NCBI RefSeq assembly: GCF_014633365.1
Contig: NC_068349.1
Span: 11,334,753-11,398,752 of the forward strand
Length of the DNA stretch: 64,000 nucleotides
Reading direction: 5' to 3'
Source: Diospyros lotus
Taxonomy: Eukaryota; Streptophyta; Magnoliopsida; Ericales; Ebenaceae
A model generated the notes under the pieces. The model made no database searches. It worked only from the letters and a program-made list of their open reading frames with translations, and was not told the DNA's origin. The position numbers and the translations under genes are program-made. Of the stretch, positions 10,568-20,689 are shown piece by piece. Each line of letters opens with the position of its first letter. Position 1 is the stretch's first letter.

Positions 10568-11334
10568 CTGAAAAGAAGTTTGGCGATCAAAAGTAGCTAT
10601 ACAACAATTCAACAAGAAATAAATACAAACAAAAATCATGCGTATGTATAAGTAGTTGTGATTGTGGCTCACATCTTCCTCTGGTTTTACGTCCAGAAAC
10701 GGCTTAAACACTTTCTATGAAGCGGGGATAAGCTTCCCATCCAATTTTCTTATAGATTGGCAAACATGGTCGTTTTAGTCAGATTCTCAAGACTATAGCG
10801 TTGGTGGTCATTTCTGAACTGGGTCCATAAAGCAAGAAGTTCTCTTTGCACTATTCCACATGGATGCGTCTCAAGAGTCAATCGGATATCATCCAAAGAC
10901 TCCTTACTCAGTCCATCATTTATGAAACTAATTTTATCTTCTCGATTTATGGACGTAAACCCCACAGATTTGCATCGTGTGTTACAGGTCCATCGAGCAC
11001 ATTTATAACAACTATTCACTCTTTTCGCTCTTCTTTTCTTCGCAAAACTACTCTTCCCTAAGCCTGGAAAATGCTTAAAACTAGGTGAAGTTTCACCAGC
11101 TAATCGAACTTTTGCTTCGATCAGCCAACGAATATCTTCAGGGATGTTATTACGCATCAACAGCCTAAGTCTTTCACACCTAGCAGCATAAATTTTTTTC
11201 AAATCATTCTGCGGGAGAGATGGATAGTACTTGTGAATTTTTGAGAGATAAAGATCCATTTTTTTAAAAAAAAAAAAAAATTATACTAAGAAGAAAGTAA
11301 AGAACTATAAACTTTACAAAAGGGATGAGAGTAC
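10568..11334 (-). other. Possible intron that would bring the LOG frame next to the leader
   Basis: On the minus strand a donor-like site (gatcag then GTACTC) lies at 11335/11334, upstream of the Cys-rich frame. A strong acceptor-like pyrimidine tract (cttcttttcag) ends at 10568, about 20 nt before the LOG ATG. Splicing between them would remove the whole Cys-rich frame. This is inference from sequence signals only. Confidence 0.3.
10750..11259 (-). CDS. Basic cysteine-rich protein of unknown function, carried by the retrotransposon
   Basis: A 169-aa uninterrupted frame between the gag remnant and LOG. Residues 1-66 look helical and charged. A basic run AKKRRAKR (73-80) is followed at once by a cysteine cluster C84-x2-C87-x4-C92-x3-C96, then SFINDGLSKES and a C-terminal segment ending near LLALWTQF. 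Basic patch followed by a small Cys cluster recalls the cysteine-rich nucleic-acid-binding proteins of carla- and allexiviruses (Pfam Carla_C4), several of which suppress RNA silencing; the resemblance extends to the segment after the cysteines. The Cys spacing is not the same, so this is a lead, not an identification. It is not a gag, protease or polymerase part. ATG 11259 is the first in frame, following an A-rich leader. Confidence 0.6.
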   Translation of the reverse strand: MDLYLSKIHKYYPSLPQNDLKKIYAARCERLRLLMRNNIPEDIRWLIEAKVRLAGETSPSFKHFPGLGKSSFAKKRRAKRVNSCYKCARWTCNTRCKSVGFTSINREDKISFINDGLSKESLDDIRLTLETHPCGIVQRELLALWTQFRNDHQRYSLENLTKTTMFANL

Positions 11335-11925
11335 CTGATCAGAGAATAACACAAAGGAGAGAAGATTGAGCTCAAGAGGGGTGACTTGCCTCATACAGAT
11401 ATGGAGTGTCTTATAGAGCAATGGGCATCACTATTCTACACTCGACTCGAGGCATGCCATAATTGCACTGTCAGACTTGACGTCGTTTAGCGTCTCATTT
11501 TTCAACATTTGGCAGTGCCTTTTTTTTTTTTCAACGCTCGGCGCCTCTGTTTTCAACATTTGGTAGTGTGCCTTCTTTCTTTATAGGGCAGTGTGATTGC
11601 ACTGCCCAAGAAAAGATGGCTACCACCAGCGTCAATTCTGTCTCTCTCAATTCAATTTTTTTTTAATTAATTTTGTTTTAATTTTTGTTTTTTTTTTTAG
11701 GTAAAATTTTGTAGACACCTTACCCCCCAACTTAAATTGCCCATTGTCCTCAATTGGCAATAAAAGGATAGAAGATAGGCATGCATACTTGACGATCTTC
11801 AATACATAAACTCGTATGGAGAAATTTTATTTAGACTGCACATAGAGAAACACTAGTTAAGTAATGCAGAAAAGGAACAACTTATATGTATATATATATA
11901 TAAAAAATTATTTTATTATATATTT
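11335..11925 (-). other. Spacer between gag remnant and captured genes
   Basis: About 590 bp with no gene. It contains a polypurine-like motif at about 11719-11734 (minus strand aagttggggggtaa) just after the gag remnant, plus T/A homopolymer runs. It may mark the old junction where pol was lost and the gene cassette gained. Confidence 0.5.
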
Positions 11926-13166
11926 TTATTTTATTATTTTTTTAGAGTTTTTTTTTTTTTTCTTCCAGTTAAGGATCAAATGAGTGGTTGCCCACCTAAT
12001 CGTATAATATCTCTCATTCACTACACCACTTTTAAAGTTATTTTCAAAATTATGTAAATTGATTTTTCTCATGAATGCACATACATATTTTGAAAATATA
12101 TCGTCCGGAGGTGTTGGTTTTATTATATCTGCGTATGGCACATTAATCTGTACAAACATCTCACACGTGTTTGGTTTAATTTGATCCTCAATAATATCGA
12201 CTAACCTAAAAGATAGAAATTGAGGGGTAAATGTGGATAAACTTATGATTTTTTCACATTTTGGCTCTCGAATTTTATCCTCTTCTTCCTCCCAGGTTTC
12301 TTCTTTTCTTACATCATTTTGGTCTTTTTCTTCCTCCAAGGCTTCATTGACATCTACCTCACTGTGATCAACCACTCTCTTTTCTTGCACCAAAGGGTGT
12401 ACTGTCCTAGGGGCATCAAGTTTCTCAATTATTTCTCCATTCCTTAAGACAGTCACTCCTATGTCCTGCTCCTGACTTTCACTTTTGATGATGGGTTTTA
12501 TTAATGGGATTTGGAGTGAGTTGGGATGGACAGGCTCTGACATGCTCAAAGTCTGTGTTAGCTGTGTCAATTGGTTCCTAATGTCCTCTGTAACTCTAAT
12601 GGTATGTTCTTGACATTTGGACATTTGTGTAAAAATTTCCATTTGGCCCTGCATAAATAGATTGAAGGTTCTAATGAACTCCCATGAGGGGGTTGATATG
12701 CATCGAATGTAGACCCTTCATTCGTTTGAAATGATTGAGGCTGGGAAAGGAAGTGCTCATGTGGTTGGGCTACAAAATCATTTTCCCATGAAAAATTTGG
12801 ATGAAAGTGTGAATTAAGGTGATATGCATCAAAGTCCGAATGGTAGTTTTCCTCATGGTTCTGGTAATACATTCCCTCATAGTTGTGTGTGTGTGTGTAA
12901 CTGGATTGACCATACAATACCTCCTTAAAAGCAGGTATTATAGGGCAGTCATCCGTTAAATGAGCTGAAGTCTCACACACAGCACACCAAACCTCAATTT
13001 CATGGTAAGTGGGTAACAAATGGGTAGTGTCTGGTTGCAAATCAAAAGTGGTTTGCCTAAGAGGGTATAGATAATCCTTAAGAGGTCTAGACAAATCAGA
13101 TTCAAAATGATAATTTTCATCATGATAAGTATCTTGAGCAGACAGATTGTAGTAATTTTGAGACAT
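11926..13166 (-). pseudogene. gag remnant, frameshifted
   Basis: Two overlapping minus-strand frames, 13166-12567 and 12654-11926, together resemble the C-terminal half of a plant gypsy gag. The first holds a zinc-knuckle-like CAVCETSAHLTDDC (C-x2-C-x4-H-x4-C). The second holds the glutamine-rich helix MEIFTQM...NQLTQLTQ and then VTVLRNGEIIEKL, matching the 'LRSG' segment that precedes protease in such elements, followed by an acidic region. The reading frame changes in the G5 run at 12688-12692 (C5 on the coding strand), as expected from loss of one base. The N-terminal part of gag and all of pol are missing, so the product could not form a normal particle by itself. Confidence 0.75.
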
Positions 13167-13368
13167 GAGTGTAAAGTTGACAATCCAATTGCAGGTAAAG
13201 ACTCAGAATGATATGAAAATACTGTTTCAAAATTCTACCTGATCTCAGTCTCATATACAATGTACAAACAAAAATAAAGTAAAAGAGAAATAGAGTTACC
13301 GATTTTATCAAGAGATGCTTATTCTTTTATTTTTTTATTTTTTTTTTCTTTTTGTTTTTGCCTTAATC

Positions 13369-13386
13369 TCCCCGGCAACGGCGCCA
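13369..13386 (-). other. Primer binding site complementary to tRNA-Asp
   Basis: Minus strand TGGCGCCGTTGCCGGGGA, five bases inside the 5' LTR. It is complementary to the 3' end of plant tRNA-Asp(GTC), the primer used by Athila/Tat elements. Confidence 0.9.
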
Positions 13387-14265
13387 AAATTTGGCTGCTC
13401 TCTCACCCTGCAATTAAAACACAATAAAAACAAATCATAATAAGACTTTTATATTTTTTTTATTTTAGTGAGAGGTTTATACTCACCAGTGTACGAGTGC
13501 AGTTGTAGTCCAAATTTAAATTTATATTTTCTGGATGAATCCAAGTCGTCCACTGAGAGATTTATTTATGGCAAAAGAAAAAGAATGTCACATACATGCA
13601 CACGCATTTGGACAAATTGATAACAAGATTTTTTATGGTTTTGTTTTTAGACAACAGATACTAGAAAATAAAGTAAGACAAAAATTGAAATAAACATTAA
13701 ACGTAAAAATATGAATTTGGATAGTGCTTGAGTTAAGACAATTTCAGTACCAACCCGTTGATTCCCAAATTTTAGCATAAAAGATTAGCAACATTAATTT
13801 AATTTCAGATATGAGGGTTTGTTATTAAATGCAATTAGAGATGATGATAGTTCTAGGTTAAGCAATCCCCATACATGATATGCGGGATTCTAATTTAAGC
13901 AACTACCATAAATCCAATTACAATTAATATACAAAACAACTAAATTAATCATCCGGGTTTGGGTATGATAGCGTTTCCAGTTCTAGTAACTCTCATACAT
14001 GGCATGAAAGCTCTAAGTTAGGCTTACGCTCCAATCTAAACCTAGTGATTTCTCAATAATTAAGATACACTCATACTGAAATTTAAATTAATGTTACTTA
14101 TTTAAAGCGCAGCTTTCTTTGGTAATCATTGGCGTTGGACACTGTCCTTGCCTTAACCCAAGATTAGATTTAGCTACTCATTTCCATTTAAAAGTTAATT
14201 GACATGAATTTAAACGACGTAATTTAAATAACAGAATTTAAATGACAAGAAATTTTAAAGGCATA

Positions 14266-14435
14266 AACTAACCGGCCATTTAGGCGGTGAATAATTAAAT
14301 AACAAGAATTAAAATTGCAGAAATTTAAAGGCATAAACTAACCGGCCATTTAGGTGGTGAATAATTAAATGACGAGAATTAAAATTGCAGAAATTTAAAG
14401 GCACGAACTAACCGGCCATTTAGGCGGTAAATAAT
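14266..14435. repeat. 70-bp tandem repeat in the 5' LTR
   Basis: Units begin at 14266, 14336 and 14406 with the phrase aactaaccggccatttagg. It lies between the presumed TATA box and the LTR end, so it would be transcribed. Confidence 0.85.
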
Positions 14436-14612
14436 AAAGTAATAATAAATGACATAAGAATTTAAAAGAAGAAATGAAGGAAGTAAGATCATAAGAGAGA
14501 ATACTAAAGAAAAGGAGAAAGAACAAGAACAATTCTCAAAGAGAGAATTATAAGGAAACAACTAAATTTTGATTCAAGAATAATAATCACCCTTACAAAT
14601 GCAATCAAGTGA

Positions 14613-14624
14613 CCTATTTATAGG
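14613..14624 (-). promoter_or_regulatory. Presumed TATA box of the retrotransposon promoter
   Basis: The palindrome cctatttatagg reads cctataaatagg on the minus strand, a good plant TATA box, about 1.2 kb before the LTR end. The same site is at 7288-7299 in the other LTR. Confidence 0.5.
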
Positions 14625-15450
14625 CCACAAGATGCAATACAAACCACACAATTTCAATTATTCAACTAGACATAATTATATCTAATGGACACTCACACAC
14701 TTAAAGTTAAATGGATTTTAGCTATAATACACATCTAATATTAAATGGATTTTAGCTAAAATACATACCTAATAAAGCACTCATAAAGTTAAATGGATTT
14801 TAGCTATAATATTCACCTAATAGTTAAATGGATTTTAGCTAAAAAACACACCTAATAAAGCTCTCACATAAAAAATAAAAATAGATTTCTATAAATTGGT
14901 TTTTAATCTTCATTAGGATTAAAAATAATCCTTGGGCCTTCTCCAAATAATATCTTCTATGGGTTGCTCAAATTGGGCCTTAATTCTTCATGGGCTTGAA
15001 TTCTTCATGGACTTTAATTTTTCATGGGCTTGATTTCTTCATGGATTTGAATTCTTCATGGATTTGAATTCTTCATGGACTTTAAGTCTTCATAGGCTTG
15101 AATTCTTCATGCCTAAAATAATAATAATAATAATAATTTAATATTATTAATAAATTATATATTATATATATGTATTACACATGGCACACACATATATATA
15201 TATATATTAGATTATATTATATATATATTACATGCATGCATATAATGATGTATATGTATTATATATAATTTTATATATTATTATTATTATTATTAAATTT
15301 TACTTTAAAATTTCATTTCATTCATTTTTTAATTTAAACTTGCATATAACCATAAAATATATATTAATATCTAATTTAAACCATTTTTAAGATCAAAAGA
15401 AGAGTATAATTATAACAAAATTTTTACAAAATTAACCACTAATCAATGAT

Positions 15451-16935
15451 GCCGAACCCATTGGGGTTAGGTTCTTAGAAGAATTGATTATGGTTTAATG
15501 GGGTTATGTTAATAAATTAATATGAATGTGGAGATGATTTTCTGTGTATGAGAAGAGACGAGAACATGAATGACATAATGGTGTCTATGTTGTTATGGAT
15601 AAAGTGAGCGAAATGATAAGTTAAGTGATTGAGTTTAATTTTGTCTATGTGTGTCCTAAGGGTATGGAGTACAAAACCACTGATTGTCGACCATAGGTCG
15701 TGGCAGTTAATGGCTGGATGTATGGGTGCTAGTCATCGGTTGTTACGATAAACGCTAGACGGGCCAGAAGAGCTGGTACTTCCAGATTCCCGCCTTGGCT
15801 TGTGCATATCATGATGTGTGTGCTGCATAAGGCTTGGGTTGCATTCACTTGGGGACATATTTTGTGTGTGATAGGATGTGTGAACATCTGCATGACCCAG
15901 TTGGTCTAAGAGCTAACCTGGGTTCTCTAGGTGAGCCGGTGCATTTAGAGGCATTTCGCATGTGTGAATTCTTATATGTGGGCGTAGCATGACCTGATGC
16001 TTGGTTTATGGGGGACTTGTCATCACATTTATGCTACAAAAGCCGTTGCATTTCTTATTTGTTGCACTGCATGGTAAGAATGTGCCTTTTGGGTGATAAG
16101 TATGGGTGGTAGGCGTGGTCACGATAAGACCTTGGGGTGAGACCCACGACGACGTGATCCACGACGTGGCCACGGTAAGACCTTGGGGTGAGACCCATGG
16201 CGACAATAAGACTCTGGGGTGAGACCCACGACAACATAAAGACCCTGGAGTAAGACCCACGGCAACAGATTATGTTGTGAGCGACAAGAATGGACATGTA
16301 AGGGAAATGGTATGGAGATGGCTCATAAAAGACTGCTAACAGGTTTGTGTGATGGGCTTGGGTGCCAGTGTGTGTTTTATGTAGGCCCAAAGGATCGTTT
16401 ATGTGAAATTTACTATATGTTATGCATCTAGAGATAAGGCAGGTATTGGGCATGACATGAAGTGACGTTGCATTGACATGAATTGCATGAGGTGTCATAG
16501 GAAGAGTCCAATCTTAAATCTATAGCCTTTCTTTCATGAACTTGCTGAGTCTTGTGACTCACGTTGCTTTCCATCATTCCAGGTAAGAGAAACGCTTGTG
16601 ATAACAGGTACATTCAGCGAGGTTTGGATCCAGGCCGTCGTGTCATGGTAGCAAGTGCAGAGCTCTCCCGAAATTAGATCCTGGGTGTCATTGTACTTGT
16701 GTTAAGGTTAATATTTGATATTTGAGATATATGTGTATTATGTGAGCCAAATGGGCTAACGGTGATCAGCTATGTAATGATAATTATGAGAAGTTGTAAA
16801 AAAAAAAAAGGGATTATGATTTTAATAAGGGTTGTGTGTGAGTTGTAGTTGTGTTATTGTTTGATATCATTTTAGTAATGACCTTCTCAAGGATCCTTTA
16901 TGTGTCGCAGGGGCTCCGGAAGACGGGCCGTTACA
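15451..16935. other. Probable older repeat split by the LTR element
   Basis: GT-rich non-coding sequence that ends near 16935 with a terminus typical of gypsy LTRs (gggccgttaca). It contains a small tandem repeat at 16124-16270. The open frames on the minus strand (16006-16498) are only readings through that repeat. I could not find a convincing left end with matching target duplication. Confidence 0.35.
16124..16270. repeat. About 30-43-bp tandem repeat, four units
   Basis: Four copies of taagacc(t/c)tggggtgagaccca begin near 16125, 16176, 16207 and 16238, separated by short variable linkers containing 'cgacgtg' or 'cgacaa'. Confidence 0.7.
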
Positions 16936-17657
16936 ATTGCCCTATAACAAAAGTACGTTCTCTTAATTCTATATGAGATTTAGAGATTTGTTCTGTTATC
17001 TACATCGAATTTGTTTGACGCAGACATACAAGAGAATGGGGAAGGGAGGCCCACGTCTCTCTCTGATTTTGCCCACATCAGACAAACGTTAAAAAGTTTG
17101 ACATGAGTAACATAACAATTTCGAGGAGATCTAACTATTTATACAACACTAAACTAAAAATTATTGTCACTGCAAGGAAAACTCTATTTGTAGACAACTA
17201 TATTTACATTATGGGACTAAGTTGGAGTGATTTAGCAATATACATCATTAACTCCTAAACTCGAAGATTCTTTAGAATGTGTGACCACGCAACTTGAACT
17301 TGAGATTTTAAGAAGCTATTAATTACTTGTAAAAAAAAAAAAAAACTTTTCTATTTTTTGAAAAATTACTTTGTAAAAAGTAAAAAAAAAAATTGTTTAA
17401 ATATAGAATTGAGACTTGAAACACAATGCTCTAAATTAAATTGAGTTTCCAAATATTCCTTTTTAATTTGTTGATTAAGAAAATATGTTTTCCCCTTTCA
17501 AATCATATTACGGGACAAACTTGACCAAAAATCACTTTCAAGAATCAATAGGTACAAGAAATCACACTTAAAATGACCTCACAATAATTAAATAACAACT
17601 TCTTATTATCCAAAATGTATATTTAAATAAAGATAGATTAAAAGAATCTTACATAAT
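16936..17657. other. Intergenic AT-rich spacer
   Basis: No gene seen. Several A-runs near 17331-17345 and 17380-17392. It is the left flank of the nested copia region. Confidence 0.4.
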
Positions 17658-17933
17658 TAGCCAAAAGATAGATGATATCACAGAAATACGAATAAAGACC
17701 TCTAATATACGAATCCACCATATGTATCTAAAACAGTTTACTCACACGAAAATTAACCACTCCCTTAGAGCCGTGAAGTTATCAAAACTAACTTCCAATT
17801 GAGCAAAACATAGTGAAAACTTGAAATTTAAATTTTATTGACTTCTCTCGTTATATAGTCATCTCTCGCAAGTCAAGCATATACATATAGTTATAGTTCA
17901 TAAATCTAAATGCATTTTGTTGACACGTATTTT

Positions 17934-18161
17934 TGTAACACCCCACGTCGAGTGATAGAAAGATTCGAAATAACTTACCCTGATAAATTTACGCAAACTT
18001 CACAGAGGGGTCACCCATCCTTGGGCTTCCCCAAGTCAAGCACACTTAACCTTAGAGTTCTTTGTCTGCATTCAACCCCAAAGGTATCCAGCTAGTGTTG
18101 TTTCTTTTTTTACTTATTCTCGATATATACTAATATTTCTCTGGGCTCTTAGGGTATTACA
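17934..18161 (-). repeat. Cassandra-type LTR, inverted copy
   Basis: 228 bp from TGTAACACCCC to GGGTATTACA, antisense with respect to the 5S-like promoter. Similar in length to its partner at 18531-18758, with scattered substitutions. Confidence 0.75.
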
Positions 18162-18530
18162 CACATCGTGTCATCATCATGGGGCCTACAGTTACGGGTC
18201 AACTCTTAGCTATCGCCCTTCAATGACCAGGAGCCCCACCACACTTATGAGCCTCTCAGTGGTTTCCCAATGTGGGACGAACCCGGTGCATCCACACCAT
18301 CCCCCCGCAGGTGTGGTGGGCTCTATCGACACCTCCCTTATCGGGGGTTGTAGGGACCATTAAGGGGAATTCCCACAGACAGCAGTATGGATGCACTGAG
18401 TTTGTCCCACATCGGTTGCCCAGAGGGCAACCACTGAGGGCTCATAAGTGCGGTAGGGCTCCTAGCCATTAAAGGGCGAGAACTAAGAGTTGACCCGCAG
18501 CTGTGGGCCCCATTATGATAACACGATGTG

Positions 18531-18758
18531 TGTAATATCCCAAGAGCCCAGAGAAAGATTAATATATATCGAGAATAAGTAAGGAAGTAAACAACACTAA
18601 CTGGATACATTTTGGGCTGAATGCATGTAAAGAACTCCAGGGTTAAGTGTGATTGACCTGAGGAAGCCTAAGGATGGGTGACTGCCCTGAGAAGTTCGCG
18701 TAAGTCCATCAAGGTAAGTTGTCCCGGATCTTCCTATCACTCAATGCAGGGTATTACA
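18531..18758 (+). repeat. Cassandra-type LTR with 5S rRNA-like promoter, sense copy
   Basis: 228 bp. The 5S-like region runs from about 18635 to 18705 and keeps the spacing between the A-box-like gttaagtgtg and the C-box-like ggatgggtgac. The full 120-nt 5S gene is not present, so it is not an rRNA gene. Confidence 0.75.
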
Positions 18759-19109
18759 AAAATGTGTGTCAACATATTTTATTTATAATTCTTTAATTCC
18801 AATTCAAATTAAACGCAACTAAATTGTAATTCCCAAATAATTTGGACTTTGTATTATTCTTGGCCAATAAGACTTTTAAATAAGTACCTATATTTATCTC
18901 AAATTGTAATTTATAAAATTGTAACTTGTCTCTAATTATTTCTTTAATTTTTATCACAAATGCCCTCATAAATATAAAGAAATAATTATAGGCTTACCAA
19001 AATAATATGTGGATCATCTTCTTATCAGCCCATATAGGAAAAAAAAAAACTAACAAATCGCCTCTTTTCGACCTATATGGGTGACTCACCATGCCAACCT
19101 TCCTTTTGT

Positions 19110-19825
19110 GACTTCCAAATTTTTCTTTGATTAAACACTTGGGTATCATATATCCAAACCATTCTCATCATTATAAATCTTTTTAAAACTGCAATAATTT
19201 AGAATCCAAAACATCGTGAATCTAATAATGCTTGACATTAATGTATTCTGATTTCAAATGAAAAGTTAAATTCTTACTTAGGTAAATGGCACGCTTACCA
19301 TCACAGTATAAGACATACTTTCCTTGTAACTGGAGCTTTTCGAGTAAATTTCTTCATTCATAATAACTCTTTGCAAGGTTCAATAGCTAGAGTAAATTCT
19401 AACTCAATACTAATGAATGCCACATATTTTTGCAATCTTGATTGTCTAGACATACTCCCCGAAAAACACATTATCAACTACTTTGACGTGGACTTTCAAG
19501 TGTTAACATCTTCGATAATATTTGCATATGTGAAACCTTCCAACTCAAACTTATCAATCCCAAAACAAAACCAAGTTTTCGATATCACCTTTGATGTATA
19601 TGAGAATCCACTTTCCAGTATCGGAGAGAAATCTACTAACTGCACCAATTGCATGAAATATGTCAAACTTGGTGCAAACCATAGCACACGTCAGAGAACC
19701 AATTGCTAAAAAAATTGAAACTTTCTTCATATCTTCATTTTCTTTATATCTGGCGATACGCAACTTAATTAAAGTTCCAATTAAAATTCTTTGCAAGAGA
19801 AGTGTCAACTTGTTTTGCCTTGTTT
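19110..19825 (-). pseudogene. Ty1/copia RT C-terminus and RNase H remnant
   Basis: The minus strand reads KKVSIFLAIGSLTCAMVCTK (copia 'AIGSLMYAMVCTRPD' block), then SRFLSDTGKWILIYIKGD, then in shifted frames the RNase H landmarks GFTYAN, KSTS, FSGSMS, and YVLYCDGKRAIYLSKN. Several stops and frameshifts interrupt it. It sits between the two LTR copies of the old copia element and is its only coding trace. Confidence 0.75.
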
Positions 19826-19878
19826 TGGTTAAAAGACAAATGATATTACATAAATTCAAATAAAGACTTTTAATGTAC

Positions 19879-20350
19879 TGGACCGTCCAGACCCAATCTT
19901 AACCATCTCCTTAGGCCCAATCTTGGTTCTCCTTTCGAACCCAACTTTGGCCCAGCACTAACTTGTCATGGCATCATTACAATTTCACTAGGTATCTGCG
20001 CGACCATCTCAAATCCTGCCCTCATTAATGACAGATCACATCCACATTAATGAGGGTCATGCCGCCACCATGTTACCACCTGAGAATCTCCACCGGTGCC
20101 GGACAGCCAGTCCCATTACTTGCAAACGCATGACACATGCATGCAGGAGGATATCTCTTCCTTCTATATCAATCAGCTCTCTTCAGAGCTAAGGTATGTT
20201 CTGATATTTGACCTATTGATATATTGTCCCTCCTTACTTTCTTACTCACTCGACCATCGGAGTGCTTACAGATGCTAGCTGCCCTCCGAATAGACCCGTC
20301 GTCGAAGTCCGCACCCCGCCTCCGATCGTCCTCTTAGTCAGAAGGAAACA
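19879..20350. mobile_element. Solo LTR, 472 bp, with TGTAC target duplication
   Basis: TGGACC...GGAAACA flanked by an exact 5-bp repeat TGTAC at 19874-19878 and 20351-20355. Removing it restores the copia LTR sequence as seen in the other copy (near 17715), which confirms the insertion. Family not recognised. Confidence 0.8.
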
Positions 20351-20689
20351 TGTACGAATCGTGCAAAATCTTATTTGCAATCACTATAACAATTTTCTAA
20401 AATTTGAAATCAATTGAATTTACTAAAACTAACTTTTAAATAAAAATCAACCACTCAATTATAGGCATCAACTTACTAAAACTAACTTCCAAATAAGCAA
20501 AGTACAAAATCAAAAGTTGAGAATTGAAATTTCACTACCTTCATGCATCTCATACAAGTCAAAGCATATATATATATATATATATGGATGGACTTCCAAT
20601 TAATTCTTCAATTCCAATTCAAATTGGAATCAACTAAATTATAACTCCAAATTAATTTGGACTTCTGCAATCTTCTTACTCATAAGAAT

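Larger units (their letters stand above)
6067..15445 (-). mobile_element. Non-autonomous gypsy (Athila/Tat-like) LTR retrotransposon carrying a LOG gene and a Cys-rich ORF
   Basis: A 9,379-bp element on the minus strand, bounded by an exact 5-bp target duplication ATGAT at 6062-6066 and 15446-15450. In element order: 5' LTR 15445-13392, tRNA-Asp primer site 13386-13369, gag remnant 13166-11926, a 169-aa basic Cys-rich frame 11259-10750, a 219-aa LOG frame 10547-9888, a long untranslated tail, the polypurine tract at 8101-8114, and the 3' LTR 8100-6067. No protease, reverse transcriptase, RNase H or integrase motif is visible, so mobility must have relied on proteins from a relative. The tRNA-Asp primer site is typical of the Athila/Tat branch of Ty3/gypsy, which is why I place it there. 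The two extra genes are intronless and co-oriented with the element, which suggests capture through an RNA or cDNA intermediate. Confidence 0.9.
13392..15445 (-). repeat. 5' LTR of the LOG-carrying retrotransposon
   Basis: 2,054 bp, paired with 6067-8100. In element orientation it should contain the promoter. It carries the same 70-bp triplication (14266-14435), the TATA-like palindrome (14613-14624) and the 'ttcatgg' repeats with one extra unit. Confidence 0.95.
17934..18758. mobile_element. Head-to-head palindrome of Cassandra-type TRIM LTRs
   Basis: An 825-bp inverted structure. The right arm 18531-18758 is a 228-bp LTR (TGTAATA...TATTACA) in sense orientation; the left arm 17934-18161 is the same LTR, also 228 bp, inverted. 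The right arm holds a 5S rRNA-like promoter region: aactccagggttaagtgtg, then ggatgggtgac and gagaagttcg, matching the A-box to C-box part of plant 5S genes. A 5S promoter inside a short LTR is the mark of Cassandra elements. The middle (18162-18530) is itself an inverted repeat of internal sequence. A normal element has LTRs in direct orientation, so this one is rearranged. Confidence 0.75.

Noticed and set aside
12956..13311. Additional small ORFs near the start of the LOG element
   Set aside because: They overlap the gag remnant in other frames and show no domain; the stretch LRSGR in one of them is too short to interpret.
16006..16498. Minus-strand ORFs of 84 and 147 aa
   Set aside because: They are readings through a tandem repeat and have no recognisable domain.
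5752..16935. A solo LTR split by the LOG element
   Set aside because: TG at 5752 and ACA near 16935 would give LTR-like ends, but the 5-bp flanks (ttaat, attgc) do not match, so I do not call it.
18635..18705. 5S rRNA gene
   Set aside because: Only the internal-promoter part resembles 5S, the 5' and 3' ends of a 5S gene are absent, and the segment is inside a TRIM LTR.
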